A stretch of DNA of 64,000 nt from Chrysaora quinquecirrha (lineage: Eukaryota > Cnidaria > Scyphozoa > Semaeostomeae > Pelagiidae). Position 1 is the first letter of the stretch. Every line of letters starts with the position of its first letter. The stretch covers positions 4,326,202 through 4,390,201 of the forward strand of contig JACTAT010000039.1 in assembly GCA_014526335.1 (NCBI GenBank). Reading direction: 5' to 3'. Both the position numbers and the translations under genes were made by a program. The notes below the pieces were generated by a model, which had not been told where the DNA came from, did no database searches, and saw only the letters and a program-made list of their open reading frames with translations. Positions 1 to 14,300 of the stretch are shown here, in pieces.

Positions 1-437
1 TTTGCCAACAGAAATTTGATTTTCTAGTTATCTCCCGCGATTCTAATTGGCCTAATGAATTCGTCTATTGGCTTTAGTCTTAGCTGTGTGTTTTGGGAAC
101 TTAAAGAAAAGTATAAGCCCCTCCAAATGAATTTTCCACCTTAAGTCGTAATCTTAAAGATATTTTGATGAAATTAGTCTTGTCGAAATCTGAATTCGTT
201 AGTGAACTCCCTATTGAAAATGTGATTGTAATGACGGCTTAATTTGAACGCTGGCTCCCTGAACGCCTAAATTGTTCGTATTAATTAGGCTTCGGTTTTG
301 GGGGAGAGTTTTATCATCAGGGTAATCAATGAATCTGCCGCTTGGTCGAAACCACCAGAAAAATCATGCTAACAAAGCTCAAAATCGTGCTATCAATCCT
401 TATATATGGGGGAGTGCAGTGGGCGCTTATTGAAAGG

Positions 438-590
438 TTAAGGTGAAAGGTTGTACAGTATTTAGCGCCAGTCGCTTGGATTTCAGTTTTAGGTGAACTA
501 ATAATCGATACCTTGACCCATGTTGTGACGCTACCGTAGCTGGGGCTCGACCTCCGATTTCGTTGAGCTTCTGACAGCCAGTTGGATTAT
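438..590 (+). mobile_element. SINE-B copy 1 (tRNA-derived type)
   Basis: The copy carries the family core TAGCGCCAGTCGCT, then the AGGTGAACTAATAATCGA block and a TGACGCTACCGTAGCTGG block. The same order appears at 3683-3860 and 34691-34816, and in reverse at 41249-41380. The reverse copy keeps an intact RNA polymerase III B-box-like GGTTCGAGCCC, which is why I call the family tRNA-derived. Confidence 0.65.
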
Positions 591-1111
591 GGCTCTTCCA
601 CCCATGCTTGTGCTTCAGGGCTATCAACTTTGCAGTTGATTTCCAAAGGAAAAGGCCCATGAGTAGCGCTGAGTGATCTTTGGAGTTTTGCAATGTATAT
701 AGCTAAATTTAGTATCTTTGACACAAAAAAGCCTTCAACGAATATGGGTATTTGAATTTTCAAAAGAAAACCTTATTTTTAACCAGATACGTGCAAACTG
801 GTTCACAAGATTTCGCTACGTCAATTCTTAACTCAACTGAAGATTAGTTACAATAACCACACTTCAGACTGAGATTTCCTTACTTCCTAAAATAAATTCA
901 GGTCAAACCTGTGTGGTTACTTTACGATTAACGTTTGTCTCTAGATTTGACGTATGGAATTATGGGATACGCTCACTGAAAAGCTAGCTATGCTCAAATA
1001 CCATTATGAGGCTGGAATTATAAAATAAGAATTGAAAACGAGGCTGGACTCAGATTTCGTTATATTTTATTTCACCTGCTTTATTTCATCAACAGTTTCA
1101 AATGTTTGAAA

Positions 1112-1385
1112 GAGTGAGGCCCTGGCATAACGATCAAACATTGTTGGCTAAACATCTGAAATTTGCTTCTCCATCCAAAAAATGTTTGCTCGCTCGGTCA
1201 CAACACAAAACATTGCTCCAATGTTTTGAAGTTTTTCAAAAACATCGCCAAGCAAGTTCTGCTTGTCAAGCAATTATCAGGCAATGTTTTGCGGGGTTTG
1301 CAACGTGGCCAAACGGTCAAACATTGTTCGTTACGTAAATCTCAAATGCTTGGCCAGAATGTTTGATCGTTTGGCCACAGCCTTA
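1112..1385. mobile_element. MITE-2 copy, inverted-repeat ends
   Basis: The left end reads CCTGGCATAACGATCAAACA and the right end AATGTTTGATCGTTTGGCCA, which are near-perfect inverted repeats of each other. Related copies lie at 34228-34315, 36425-36601, 43625-43712 and 55035-55215. There is no coding potential, so this is a non-autonomous DNA-transposon type element. Confidence 0.65.
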
Positions 1386-3682
1386 AATAAACCCAGTAGC
1401 AGTCGCAACACTAGAGCACTTTAGACAATAAGTTGTTGTTGTTGCTGGCAAAGCATATAGGTCTACAGCGATTGTTTTCTGAATTTCTCCTCAGTAAGGC
1501 CTGAAAAACGTTTGTGCTCCTTGTGCGTCAAAAATGTGTTCCCCAATATCAACAGTTTCATGCAGTTCCATCAACTAACAGCGGCATCTACAACTAAGAG
1601 GACCAACCTTTCAGGAATTACCGCTTGTTTTTAAACTTTTGGTTGCTTCTGTTTTTGCTTTCATTAAAATAGACATTGTTCTATTCAACTTCATGTTCCT
1701 TCAACTGGATATAAGCCTATCTGTCTTAATATTAATGCAACAAAGGGTCTTCCTTGGTACTCTATGAAATCAAACGGGTGGTCTTTGAGGAGATTCATTT
1801 GATTAACCCCAAAAACCAGAACATCTATAAAAACTAGGGTATTGATAGGGGTTTTTGGGCGAAAAGGACCACGGCATGACATGAAAAATAATAGAACTTG
1901 GGTGGGGGAGCGGGGAGGTGCACACGAACTGTTGGGAAACGTTGGAGTTTGAAATTCAACTGCACTCTAGAAGGAAGCATGCTACTTTTTAAGACGGGGC
2001 AAGTGCGGTGCGCAACCGGCCCCTCCAGAGCAATGACCCCTTTATCCCTAGAGATCTATTCATATCTTGTCTGTCTTCCATTAGCCACCCAGGTTCAGCA
2101 AATATGCACCCAGGGAATGGTATTCCAAAGTTTGTACGAGTCTTGAGATGCAAGCTGGAGGTCCACGTCATATTTTGCTGCAAGCAGCCCAGACCTGGGT
2201 CAACAAGGTTGATTGAACCAGAAAAACTGCTTGCTTTTGCGCCAAATTGCTTGCTTGCTGAAGTATGGGCTTATTCCTGAACAGAAAAGGAATTTTCATT
2301 GCATTGCAACATTGCACGCGGCTCAATCGTGATCAGATTTAGACACGAAGACAGGGGGACTTGATGTAGAAATGCAACAGGACAGCCTTGTCTTTGGGAA
2401 AAATTTAACCCACATGTACCTACTTCAAGCTAACCAATAGGCTAAAGGGAGCTTCCAAATGCGAAATGAGCAACGAAAAAGACTTACTTCACTTACTTCT
2501 TTACTGTTCTCTGTTGAAAAACTTCGTCCAGACTCTCTGCATTGCCTTTAATTTACTGAGCAGCAGTGAACACACGGGCTATAATACTCTGGCAAGGTTG
2601 TTTACTACTTTTGAGGCTAATAGGGTCAAGCCCTATTGAATTTGAATAACAATGGCTCATTCCAACCAAAAAATTAGAAACCGTTCTCAATACAAACAGC
2701 ACCGAAGCGAAGAATATCAAATTGATGCATTTATGATACAGGAAACAAACGTTTTAAGTAACAAAACTTCGATACAACTGAGGTATAGATAAGGAGATCG
2801 GTTTTATAAGTTCCACTTAAAATCTGCATCCATGGTCGTGATCATCTTAAAGGGCATCTGCACCAACCAAGGCAGAACAATCAATCGCCACTGACCAATC
2901 AAGTAGCACAATGTTGCAATACAATATTTGTATTCGACTATGCTAGTAAATACCCATGTCTTGTACAGGGTTCTTGGTTTCTGTACAACAACTGGTATGG
3001 ACCTACCGGTTTCACCTTACCAAACCTTACAAAATGTGTTCTTTACCCTGGGTACACTTTGTTTTTTTTATAAGCAACTTGACTTTCGTCCAGCCCTCAA
3101 ATTTTAGACATTTCAGCCCTCAAAGTTGCTTAAACGTTGCTTAACATTTTTTGCACCTATTAACCACCCCTGACTTCTCTGGTCAAAATCGTCATCTGTT
3201 AGGCCTACAACATGACTTTTGGGACACAGTAAGTGGAAACACGTTAGCTAACGAACTTCAACATGCAAAACATAAGAACGAAGAACAATTTCCTAACACA
3301 AGAAAGAGAATAAGCTTGGTTGTTTGACTTCTTAGTTGCTTACAGTAATTCAATTGAGCCCTCAAGTTGCTTAATGTTAAGGTCAGTTCAGCCCTAGTTG
3401 CTTACTGAGCGATTGCTTATTTAAAAAAAATGTACTGGAGCCTCAAAGGGACAGGGAGGAGAAAATGAGAAACGAGGAAAAGAGAGAGGGAAAACATAAC
3501 TAATTCCCTGTGACCCTTTGGCACCCAGTACGAACTAAAGTAACCTAGAAGAGAAGAAGATGCCAATCTGTGTATCTAAGCATGATTTTGTGAGACATTT
3601 TTGGGAATCAAAGCAGATTTATCAATCATCATTGCTCTGGAGAAAAGGTCTGCTGTTTATCCTTGTTGGTCGCAATATCTTG

Positions 3683-3860
3683 TAGGTGAAGATGAAATGA
3701 TGATTTAGCGCCAGTCGCTAGGATATCAGTAATAGGTTAACTAATCGAGACCTCGACCTTTGCCATGATGCACCCTTCTCGTAGGCTCTGGTACCCAGGG
3801 TAGCCGTGACTCTACCGTGGCTGACCAAACTGAGCTTCTGACACCACGAGTCAGCTGTGG
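3683..3860 (+). mobile_element. SINE-B copy 2
   Basis: This is the most complete plus-orientation copy: AGGTGAAG head, TAGCGCCAGTCGCTAGGAT core, GGTTAACTAATCGAGACC block and the tail GAGCTTCTGACACCACGAG. About 25 bp containing GTAGGCTCTGGTACCCAGGG interrupt it near 3780-3805. Confidence 0.65.
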
Positions 3861-6217
3861 ACTTGTTTGCATTCCTCAAAGAATGCATACATACGTTTTG
3901 CCGCGCGTTTTGCCGTTACGCTTTGTTTGTAATCGCCCAAGCTTCGATAAGCGTTGATTCCTCTGGGGCATATGAATCTCGTAAGCATATCCAACGGATA
4001 TGTTATCAACCTCAATACCATTAAGAAATGCTACTCACCAGTCTACTGACCAATGCTCTCAGAAATTCCCTTTCTCTCTGCTTTAAGCCCTCTTTGATCG
4101 CTACAAATCTTTTCAGTCTGGAAACGAAGTAAACAAGAAATGCATTTGCATCTACTAATGAATATTCAATTATGAGATTAATTCATTGATTAATTTGTAG
4201 ATTTCCCATTCATTTCCAACCTTTCAGGATCGATCCTAGCATTTTGAATTCAGCTCATAGCCTAACAGCCTCTCTTTGAAGTTGACCTCTCTTTTCTAAG
4301 AAACTGGTTTCTCTTATGACAATGCCTGCAGCTTGACCAGAACCGCGATTTTGCAGTTGGGGCTCCTTGAGTTGCACGGTGTTTTTTGCGATTTTGCAGT
4401 TGGGGTTTAACAAATCATAAGTTCGAGAGTGCAGGACACAAGTAATAAATCTATATAGTAACAAAATTGCTGATCCGGGACACATTTCCGTAGATTGCAG
4501 TGAAGCCCAGTGCAAAATGCGCAGTACTGGTCCTTCTGTGATAAGGATAGTGATGTTGAGGTCCAAGAAGGAGGGCCATGTCCACCTAAATTTCACTTAG
4601 CATATCCAGTATACACTTTTCATTTTATCCCAGAATTATCCACTTATTATCCTCTGATTTTTCTGAAGCTATCCCATATCCCTAATGCCCTTATGGGACC
4701 TCGTCTCGTATTCGGATATCATCATATCCAACCATAATATTGATTTTCCCTACACTACTACTACTCGGAGAAAAGGCCCTCAACCCCCAAAAGATACTCA
4801 AGAATACTGCATGGCGCATCCGTTACATTGGGTTAGAAAAAAACAGCAAAAAAGAACATGCAATATTATTCTGCTTGAAGCAGCCATTCTCATAAAACTC
4901 CGCAACAGATGGCACCAGCCAGAATAGAATTTTCAGTAGCAGCTAACAATTAAGTTCCTTTCAAAACTTTCAGCGGCGCCCATCGAAGCCGGACAATCTA
5001 CTGCATTAAGAAGCAGAACAGACCGACGAATAGACCCAAATAAGACTAGAAATCATAGTGTATAAGGTTATAAACCCCAAATTACGGAAAGTTGAGCGCT
5101 GAATCTGTAAGCAGATTACGGTTTGGTGATTAAGATTCTAAAATTAAACCCGCGGATAATAAATTATATTTAGTTAACGGTAATTTCTTCGTTTCTTTTT
5201 ACCGACTAAACAATCTGACGGCAGATTGAGGTATCAGCCGGATTAATTAAAAGCTATTATTCGGAACGTGTCATCAAGCGTTCCGATTGTAAGGATTCAT
5301 GACGTCATTAGTTACCAAGCCTTTAATTATATTTACTGCCATGTCACGCACGAAACGTCAACATCTTCCGAAGCCAATACGCATTACATTGAAGGAGCTT
5401 TCTTTTGAAAATATTCGTGTTATTTCTCTCTTTGACGTTATCCAACCTGATCTAGGAACAATATGAGGGTCATAAGGGGTGAATAGTTGACATAATTTGA
5501 CATGGCACGGCAAATCCCCTTGCCAAAGCTTTTACGCTCTAAACAGTATAAGTTAATGCAAGGCTTTATCTTCAAAGCTTATCCTTAACCTTATTGGGCC
5601 TATTGTCTTCTGCTCTTGTCAGATAGTTGTCACTGTTCCAAAGATGCTCTAAAATTAAAAAAACAGCACGACCCTATTTGAAATGTTTAATAGATATTCC
5701 CTTGATATTTGTGTATAACCTTGTCTCGGATTCGCGTTTTAGACTTATTGCATGAGTCGTTAGTTTTCGCTCCTCCACCACACAGACACCCCACTACAAC
5801 CACCAGTTTGAGCGATCTCATTTTAGTGTTGGCCTCGGTCTCATGAGCGATAACTGGGACTCAGGTAATAAGTCAATTCGCGTTTGTTCAATGTCAGCAA
5901 AGAAGCCAAGAAACTGTGACGTTGTCAGCCATTTGTATATTACGCATGTTCTGTTCCATTATTAAATTGTTGAAAACACGATGCGATAGTCGCTCCAATT
6001 ATCTGTCGGAAATCACTCCGTTGTGGAGAAGCAAACAATTTAAAAAAATATGTGAAACCTGCCTTGCTTGGTTTTTCTGAACGAAATCAATCCAATATAG
6101 TGTAGCAGGGGTGGAACAGGGGTCTTTGAAGACATAGCTACACATAACAGTCATTCACGTTGGCATTTAGCTTGGAATGCTCGCGCGAGCTCGCGCAGCA
6201 ATGCACCACAACATTCA

Positions 6218-6242
6218 AGTAGCCCCGAACGACGGGGCTACT
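6218..6242. other. Perfect 10-bp stem hairpin
   Basis: AGTAGCCCCG, a 5-nt loop AACGA, and CGGGGCTACT form a perfect inverted repeat. It lies about 25 bp after a second GC-rich palindrome, GCTCGCGCGAGC, in otherwise AT-rich DNA. Function is unknown. It may be the centre of a small fold-back element. Confidence 0.5.
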
Positions 6243-6589
6243 GTACATGAGGAATTTTAGAATTAAACAACATTTTTATAAGTAGCGGTCGCATGGCAAA
6301 TCATGGTGGCATGTTTTCGTGCTTGTTTTTTTCTAGGCTTAGAACATTGATCTCTCTCCGCTGGATATGGCCTAATCGCTTTTAGGTTTTTGAGCTTTAA
6401 AGAAAACATGCTTTTTTAGCCTTTGTAATTCATAAATCAAAATAAAGATTTTTGTTACACTGTTTTCTTAAATTGTTGATCATTCACCATTGCAAATATA
6501 TACAGTACATTAGTACTGCCAAACACAAGACATTAGACAGCACAATGCAATATTAAACTATACCACACAACGTTACTAGCACTAAACAA

Positions 6590-6775
6590 CAAGAATACAT
6601 TAAAATACACTACACTTCACTCACTACATTACACTACAGCGCACTACTACACTACACTACACTACATTAAAACGTACTATACACCATGAAACTTCTAAAT
6701 TCGCCACACTAAACTAGCTACATCACACTTTTACAATACACTACAGTGTACTACACTACACTACACTGCACTTTG
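6590..6775. repeat. ACTAC-rich low-complexity tract
   Basis: Imperfect runs of the pentamer ACTAC are interspersed with ACACT and ATTAC variants. No coding signal is present. Confidence 0.6.
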
Positions 6776-8625
6776 TAAGCTAAATTTGTGCCAAGATTAG
6801 ATGCTGAGTGGAGTGAGTGTAAGAAGTTTTTCCTATTCGAGTACCGGTTCTTGACCCTGATCTGAACTATTCCCTATCTATTCCGGAATGTATTTCTGTT
6901 ACTTTGAGGTAGCGAAGGATAAGCTTTGTAATAAATCAAAGAAGAAAATAAGCCATTGCATCATTGAGTAAGTGTATTAACGGGCTGATAAACTGGGTAA
7001 GTTGAGCTGACTTCTTCTATTTGTCAAATGTAAAGGTCAATTACCTGTTTTGGCACTAAACAGAATGTGGTCCCTAAGAAGCTGCTAAGAAACTTTCAGT
7101 ACCAAAACTCTTGAAAAATTACGAAACTTTGAGTACTACAAAAATCATAGTTTTTTATAAGAAAACAGTGTTGCTTGAATAAGATTTTTCTTTGCTACCA
7201 GATACAATCTTATTGAGACACAAGAAGCTCACTTAAACCTTGCCAATGCGAATATAATACAATCTCTTACCTCAGAAACAGCCAGATCTGTTACACTCTA
7301 TCTTTCTTCCACTACGATCAGACGTTGTTTACTACACTTAACTCCTTAACCGACACGAATAGGCTTTCTAGCTGAAGATTAATGCTAAGCTTATCCATTC
7401 ATCCGAAATGTCTTTAAAGCCTTCGACAATGGTATTATAGATGCACGGCTGGAAAGGAAAGTGGCCAACTTAATTTGTTTTTCTCAGAGTTCTAATATGC
7501 TTTATGAGCTAAGATTTTTATAGACATGAATGCTGCATCTGTGGTCGGAAAGATTTATGTATGATATTTTGATATCCAGATGAGATGTGCTCTAAAACAG
7601 ATTTTTCTTACAGAGTTCTGGTTTTAGCAGCTCCTACATTAGCCAAAACCTTGTGTTTTAATTACAATTACTTGAGCCCTCTATTCAGCACTTCTAATGA
7701 TTTGCAAAAGTATTACGATTAGGCACTTCTCATTATTTGTATACGTCTTTTAAATGGGAAGAGTAGCAAAAGGTATGATAGAGCGATGATGCCACACCCA
7801 GTAACATCCGTCTGAAAGTGATTTACCTACCTACCTCTAGACTAGCTTCAAATGCCTTTTCTCTCTACGTAGAATTACTTTCCATGCATCATTACAATAA
7901 GCAGGTTGTTTACTCGTAGCTCATTAGCATGTTCATACATCATGAAGCTATTATAAGTTAGGACAACTATCTATAAACAGAGAAGTTCAACAGTAGATAT
8001 TCCTCCTCTGAAACAATAGAAGAAACTACCTCTCTTTATTTCAATTGGGTTCCGATGTTCGTTGATTTAGCTACACCTATCTATCAAAATGGTTTCATTC
8101 ACTGTCATAAGACTTCTTAATTGCAATGAATAAAATTTCCTTTAAGAAATACCTCTGTTTTCTTACAGGCTTACTTCTAAGAGATACGGGGCATGTTTCA
8201 TACAAAGAAAGAAAGTATTTTACAGCTGAAAAGTCTCTCTTCTGATCACCATCTAGAAAAATTTAACATAGCGTAGCTAAATAAGCCTTTTTGCGCTCGG
8301 TGATCTATAGTTTTATTTTGATGCTAAGCTCAAAGCTCTATGGAGCGTTGCACCACCAAACTGTAGCAAACAGAGCGCAAAGACGCAAAGACATCGTCAT
8401 GTGGTCTACCGAACCGAATTTCACACTAGGAGGGAATACGGTTTGATTTGAATCCCATATTCCTAAACCACGAGGTACAGTAGAGAAAAACAATTGCCTT
8501 TGTCTAATTCGCTAATCCATATGCAAATTGATGCATGTTATTCCAGCTGAATATTGTAATTTTCATGAACAGTTATCAAAGCAATGAGGAAGGTATATTT
8601 GATGAAACGTTACCACGTAAGTCTG

Positions 8626-8725
8626 GGGTAGACTTATCACACGAGTCTTAGTTATCGCTCGTCAAATTGAGACTATCAACGACCGAGCAACGAAGCGATA
8701 ATTAAGATTTAGGGAAGTCTAAAGC
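8626..8725. mobile_element. MITE-6 copy
   Basis: It begins TAGACTTATCACACGAGTCT and ends near GGAAGTCTAAA, with the block ACCGAGCAACGAAGCGATAA before the end. A better-preserved copy is at 42617-42762, and shorter relatives are at about 5738 and 11245. This looks like a short non-autonomous inverted-repeat element. Confidence 0.45.
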
Positions 8726-10854
8726 TAGGCTTATTTCGACATTGCAAACAGTCGGCAGCTAGTCGGCGCACAGTTCCAGAAAATTGGGATGCTCTGCTTC
8801 TATGATTAGCTGCCAACTGATGCCCGTCAGCCGTCGCAACTGTCGCAGTCGATCTGAGCGCTCTTTCTCCTGCGACCGTAATCAGCTATACCCAATAAGT
8901 TCTGACTATTTGTTGACATGTCGACATAATTTAGCAGTTACACCTAGTTTGCGCCAGCTCTATCTTAACTATGTTTAATGTTCTTCTTATCGTAACCTAG
9001 GTCGACGTAAGCCTGGCTGAAACCTAACTTTCAAAGCTTTGGTTACCATTGCCGTACTGTAGTACAGCCTCAGAACTATGCCGTGACCTCGACTGGGCGT
9101 GTGGGTGGCAAAGTTTTACAAGAGAGGAAATCCAGTTACATGATGACTTGAAACAATATCTACTTATTTCTCAACAATTTATTAAACAAAGACACTTTTA
9201 AGCCTGGTCAGAGAGACTTTAAAGTATCTATTGTGTTGTTAGGTTATTAGAATGTTTTTGCAGCAGATTGGGCAGGATTCACTTACCCACGGAATTTATG
9301 TAGCTTATTGTTGAAAAAGGTTGCTTATTAACTATTAAAGCCTCTGAAAATGAATAACAAGATCGGTGTTGCTAATGTTCATACCATTAAAAGAATATAT
9401 TTCAAAACAAGGGAAATCTCCGATGAAACTGTCTTAATTTTGCTACTTTTGAGCAAATTGCAAGTAGGGCTAGCCCATTGAATAAAAATACTTCTATAGA
9501 CATTTTCTGAGTATTCTTATTTTGAGTTGAGTCGGTAGCACCAAGGAGTGAACGTGGTGGGACATGTCTACCCAAGGTTCTTAAGGATCAATTTTCTTGT
9601 TTGTCCAAACATGTAATTCTTACAATAAAAGGGCGTTTCCCGAAGTCCTGACATTCTTGAGGGCGTAGTCCTAGAAATTTTCCTGATTTTGGTTTGCTTC
9701 GTTCGCATGTCGGCCCCACTATTTGACGGCTGGCGCTACCCCTAATGAGCTAGCCTAGCCTTAAGTGTAATGTAGTTTACTACTGTAAAGATAAGGTCAT
9801 CAGTGGGTAGTGTGATGATGTTTTAGCGTAGTAAAGTAACTTGTTCCAAAGATTTCATGGCACAGTGTGGGGCCTTAGCCTTCTACCTTCTATGCACCTT
9901 TGAGACCAATGTTAGTTACTGTCCGTTAAGTCCGTTGTCGAATGCGTCCAGCATCTGACTGGGACCTGACTTTATTTTTTTACAAAGAAATGATCTTTCC
10001 TTTTTCGGAACAAAATATTTGTCCGTTGTTCAGAGGTGCAGGTGACCCTGATAGAGATGTCACGGAGGTTTATTAAATTAAGGTTTTGATGCAAAATGAA
10101 GAGGTCTGGGGCAAAGTACCTTACTTTCGACCCGTCTGTTTTGTAAGAATATGGCCTAAAAATTGGTGAGGTACCTAATATGGGTAATATACCCTCAAAA
10201 TCAAGAGAAAATAGTTAGAAAGAAAAGAGCTTACTCACTTGATCTCTAGAGGAGATGAGAGGCAATGAAACGGGACCATTCCCCATTAGATAAAAGTTTT
10301 ATCTAGCTGTCCAGCTGGAGATTTCGCAATCCTTGACTCCCACTCCGTCCAGCATAAAACTATCTGGCGGACAACAAAACAACAAAACGGATGAATTGAA
10401 TTGACCCGCCACCAAATAATACTCCATGTAATTCCACACGAAATTTAGCTCTGTCGAGCAACTCCAAAGGCTCCAACTTCTTAATGTGAAACTTTGTTGA
10501 TCACGATCAGATTTATATTTTAAAATTTAAAATAAAAATCAATTATGGACTCCTCCTATGATAATTCTTATTAACCTGAAAGTATTAGCACACTTTTGTC
10601 TTTAGCAGTAAACAGCATAAGTAAGTTAATATTTTCCAAAAGGGCTGATTATCCAACACGGTTAGATTAAGAGCCACATATAGAAGATAACATTGGAGTA
10701 TTTATTAGTTTTATTAGCTCCAAGACAAGACGAAGAAAGACTGAATTGAGCTATTTCAAGTCTAGATCGCACATGCAGTGCGGTTTAAGCAAGTCTAGAT
10801 CGCACTATTACCGACTAGTACCCTTCCCTCAACTGGATCTCCAAATACTGCAAA

Positions 10855-11065
10855 AACATTGCTCAGTGCTGGAGATGAATGCTCCCCACTTGCATCCACA
10901 TTGCCGAGACGATGTGGCTGAGGCGTCGCATCTTACGGTGGTTCCCGTTACAGGAAATCGCTATTCCCCCGTGAATCTTCGGCCAGCCAAGGGGGAGGGA
11001 CTATCCGGCCCCCAGACCATGTGCTTACGCTTGGATATCCCGCCAGCTTCCGACTCACACACTGA
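10855..11065 (+). mobile_element. SINE-C copy 1
   Basis: This sequence recurs at 14838-15010 (same strand) and 53990-54200 (opposite strand). Shared blocks are GAATGCTCCCCACTTGCATC, CATCTTACGGTGGTTCCCGT, AATCGCTATTC and CCCAGACCAT. The open reading frame across it is a by-product of the repeat, since the related copy reads through the same peptide on the minus strand at 54 kb. Confidence 0.6.
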
Positions 11066-11338
11066 ATCAATTATATGATGACATCGTCTTTATACTAACA
11101 GAATTTCTTCAAGTAATTCAGGCAATTGTGGGAAAACTGTTCCGCGCATGCGTTATTTTTTTGACTCGCGGATGTGAAAAAAATAAATTCCTTGCTCTAC
11201 GGAAAATTCAATTCCTTGCGCGCGAATAAATTCCTTGCTTTACGGTAGACTCACGACACGAGTCTTTAGTTTACGCTTCTCTTATTTTAATTTGTCACCA
11301 CATTGAGCGATTGAAGAAAACAACAACAACAACATCGA

Positions 11339-14300
11339 GCCTATATTTTAGAATCGAATGGTAGACGTGAATCTCACTTGAAGAAGACTACCTAATTAGG
11401 TCCTGATGCTAGTCTTATTTTGTCGATTTTCAATGTCAATGTTCGTCATCACTAAAATTAGTAACTTGACGCACTATATTTTAGAATCGAATGGTAGACG
11501 TGAATCTCACTTGAAGAAGACTTAATTAATTAGGTCATGCTAGTCTTAATTTGTCGATTTTCAATGTCAATGTTCGTCAACACTCAACAAAATTAGTAAC
11601 TTGACGCACTATATTTTAGAATCGAATGGTAGACGTGAATCTCACTTGAAGAAGACTTAATTAATTAGGTCCTGCTAGTCTTATTTTGTCGATTTTAAAT
11701 GTCAATGTTCGTCAACACTCTACAAAATTAGTAACTTGACGCACTATATTTTAGAATCGAATGGTAGACGTGAATCTCACTTGAAGAAGACTTAATTAGA
11801 TCATGCTAGTCTCATTTTGTCGATTTTCAATGTCAATGTTCGTCAACACTCTACAAAATTAGTAACTTAACGCACTATATTTTAGAATCGAATTGTAGAC
11901 GTGAATCTCACTTGAAGAAGACTTAATTAGATCATGCTAGTCTCATTTTGTCGATTTTCAATGTCAATGTTCGTCAACACTCTACAAAATTAGTAACTTA
12001 ACGCACTATATTTTAGAATCGAATGGTAGACTTGTATCTTACTTGAAGAAGACTAAATTAATTAGGTCCTGCTAGTCTTAATTTGTCGATTTTCAAAGTC
12101 AATGTTCGTCAACACTCTACAAAATTAGTAACTTGACGCACTATATTTTAGAATCGAATGGTAGACGTGAATCTCACTTGAAGAAGACTTAATTAATTAG
12201 GTCCTGCTAGTCTTAATTTGTCGATTTTCAAAGTCAATGTTCGTCAACACTCTACAAAATTAGTAACTTGACGCACTATATTTTAGAATCGAATGGTAGA
12301 CGTGAATCTCACTTGAAGAAGACTTAATTAGGTCCTGCTTGTCTTATTTTGTCGATTTTCAATGTCAATGTTCGTCAACACTCTACAAAATTAGTAACTT
12401 GACGCACTATATTTTAGAATCGAATGGTAGACGTGAATCTCACTTGAAGAAGACTTAATTAATTAGGTCCTGCTAGTCTTAATTTGTCGATTTTCAATGT
12501 CAATGTTCGTCAACACTCTACAAAATTAGTAACTTGACGCACTATATTTTAGAATCGAATGGTAGACGTGAATCTCACTTGAAGAAGACTTAATTAGGTC
12601 CTGCTAGTCTTATTTTGTCGATTTTCAATGTCAATGTTCGTCAACACTCTACAAAATTAGTAACTTGACGCACTATATTTTAGAATCGAATGGTAGACGT
12701 GAATCTCACTTGAAGAAGACTTAATTAGGTCATGCTAGTCTTATTTTGTCGATTTTCAAAGTCAATGTTCGTCAACACTCTACAAAATTAGTAACTTGAC
12801 GCACTATATTTTAGAATCGAATGGTAGACGTGAATCTCACTTGAAGAAGACTTAATTAATTAGGTCCTGCTAGTCTTATTTTGTCGATTTTAAATGTCAA
12901 TGTTCGTCAACACTCTACAAAATTAGTAACTTGACGCACTATATTTTAGAATCGAATGGTAGACGTGAATCTCACTTGAAGAAGACTTAATTAGGTCCTG
13001 CTAGTCTTAGTTTGTCGATTTTAAATGTCAATGTTCGTCAACACTCTACAAAATTAGTAACTTGACGCACTATATTTTAGAATCGAATGGTAGACGTGAA
13101 TCTCACTTGAAGAAGACTTAATTAATTAGGTCCTGCTAGTCTTAATTTGTCGATTTTCAAAGTCAATGTTCGTCAACACTCTACAAAATTAGTAACTTGA
13201 CGCACTATATTTTAGAATCGAATGGTAGACGTGAATCTCACTTGAAGAAGACTTAATTAGGTCATGCTAGTCTTATTTTGTCGATTTTCAAAGTCAATGT
13301 TCGTCAACACTCTACAAAATTAGTAACTTGACGCACTATATTTTAGAATCGAATGGTAGACGTGAATCTCACTTGAAGAAGACTTAATTAGAGGTCCTGC
13401 TAGTCTTATTTTGTCGATTTTCAATGTCAATGTTCGTCAACACTCTACAAAATTAGTAACTTGACGCACTATATTTTAGAATCGAATGGTAGACGTGAAT
13501 CTCACTTGAAGAAGACTTAATTAGGTCCTGCTAGTCTTATTTTGTCGATTTTCAATGTCAATGTTCGTCAACACTCTACAAAATTAGTAACTTGACGCAC
13601 TATATTTTAGAATCGAATGGTAGACGTGAATCTCACTTGAAGAAGACTTAATTAATTAGGTCCTGCTAGTCTTAATTTGTCGATTTTCAATGTCAATGTT
13701 CGTCAACACTCTACAAAATTAGTAACTTGACGCACTATATTTTTAGAATCGAATGGTAGACGTGAATCTCACTTGAAGAAGACTTAATTAGGTCCTGCTA
13801 GTCTTATTTTGTCGATTTTCAATGTCAATGTTCGTCAACACTCTACAAAATTAGTAACTTGACGCACTATATTTTAGAATCGAATGGTAGACGTGAATCT
13901 CACTTGAAGAAGACTTAATTAGGTCCTGCTAGTCTTATTTTGTCGATTTTCAATGTCAATGTTCGTCAACACTCTACAAAATTAGTAACTTGACGCACTA
14001 TATTTTAGAATCGAATGATAGACGTGAATCTCACTTGAAGAAGACTTAATTAGGTCCTGCTAGTCTTATTTTGTCGATTTTCAATGTCAATGTTCGTCAA
14101 CACTCTACAAAATGAGTTACTTGACGCACTATATTTTAGAATCGAATGGTAGACGTGAATCTCACTTGAAGAAGACTTAATTAGGTCCTGCTAGTCTTAT
14201 TTTGTCGATTTTCAATGTCAATGTTCGTCAACACTCTACAAAATTAGTAACTTAACGCACTATATTTTAGAATCGAATGGTAGACGTGAATCTCACTTGA

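Larger units (their letters stand above)
1..10740. other. Gene-poor stretch with scattered repeats
   Basis: I find no open frame here with protein-like composition or a consistent splice structure. The open frames are short (under 115 codons) and match no family I know. The stretch holds two copies of SINE-B (438-590, 3683-3860), a MITE-2 copy (about 1112-1385), an ACTAC-rich tract near 6.6 kb, a perfect hairpin at 6218-6242 and MITE-6 fragments near 5.74 and 8.63 kb. A full CRE palindrome, TGACGTCA, lies at 5300-5307. Distal regulatory sequence for the downstream gene is possible but not shown. Confidence 0.6.

Noticed and set aside
10746..11078. 110-codon open frame
   Set aside because: It coincides with a SINE-C copy, and the same peptide appears from the related SINE at 54 kb.
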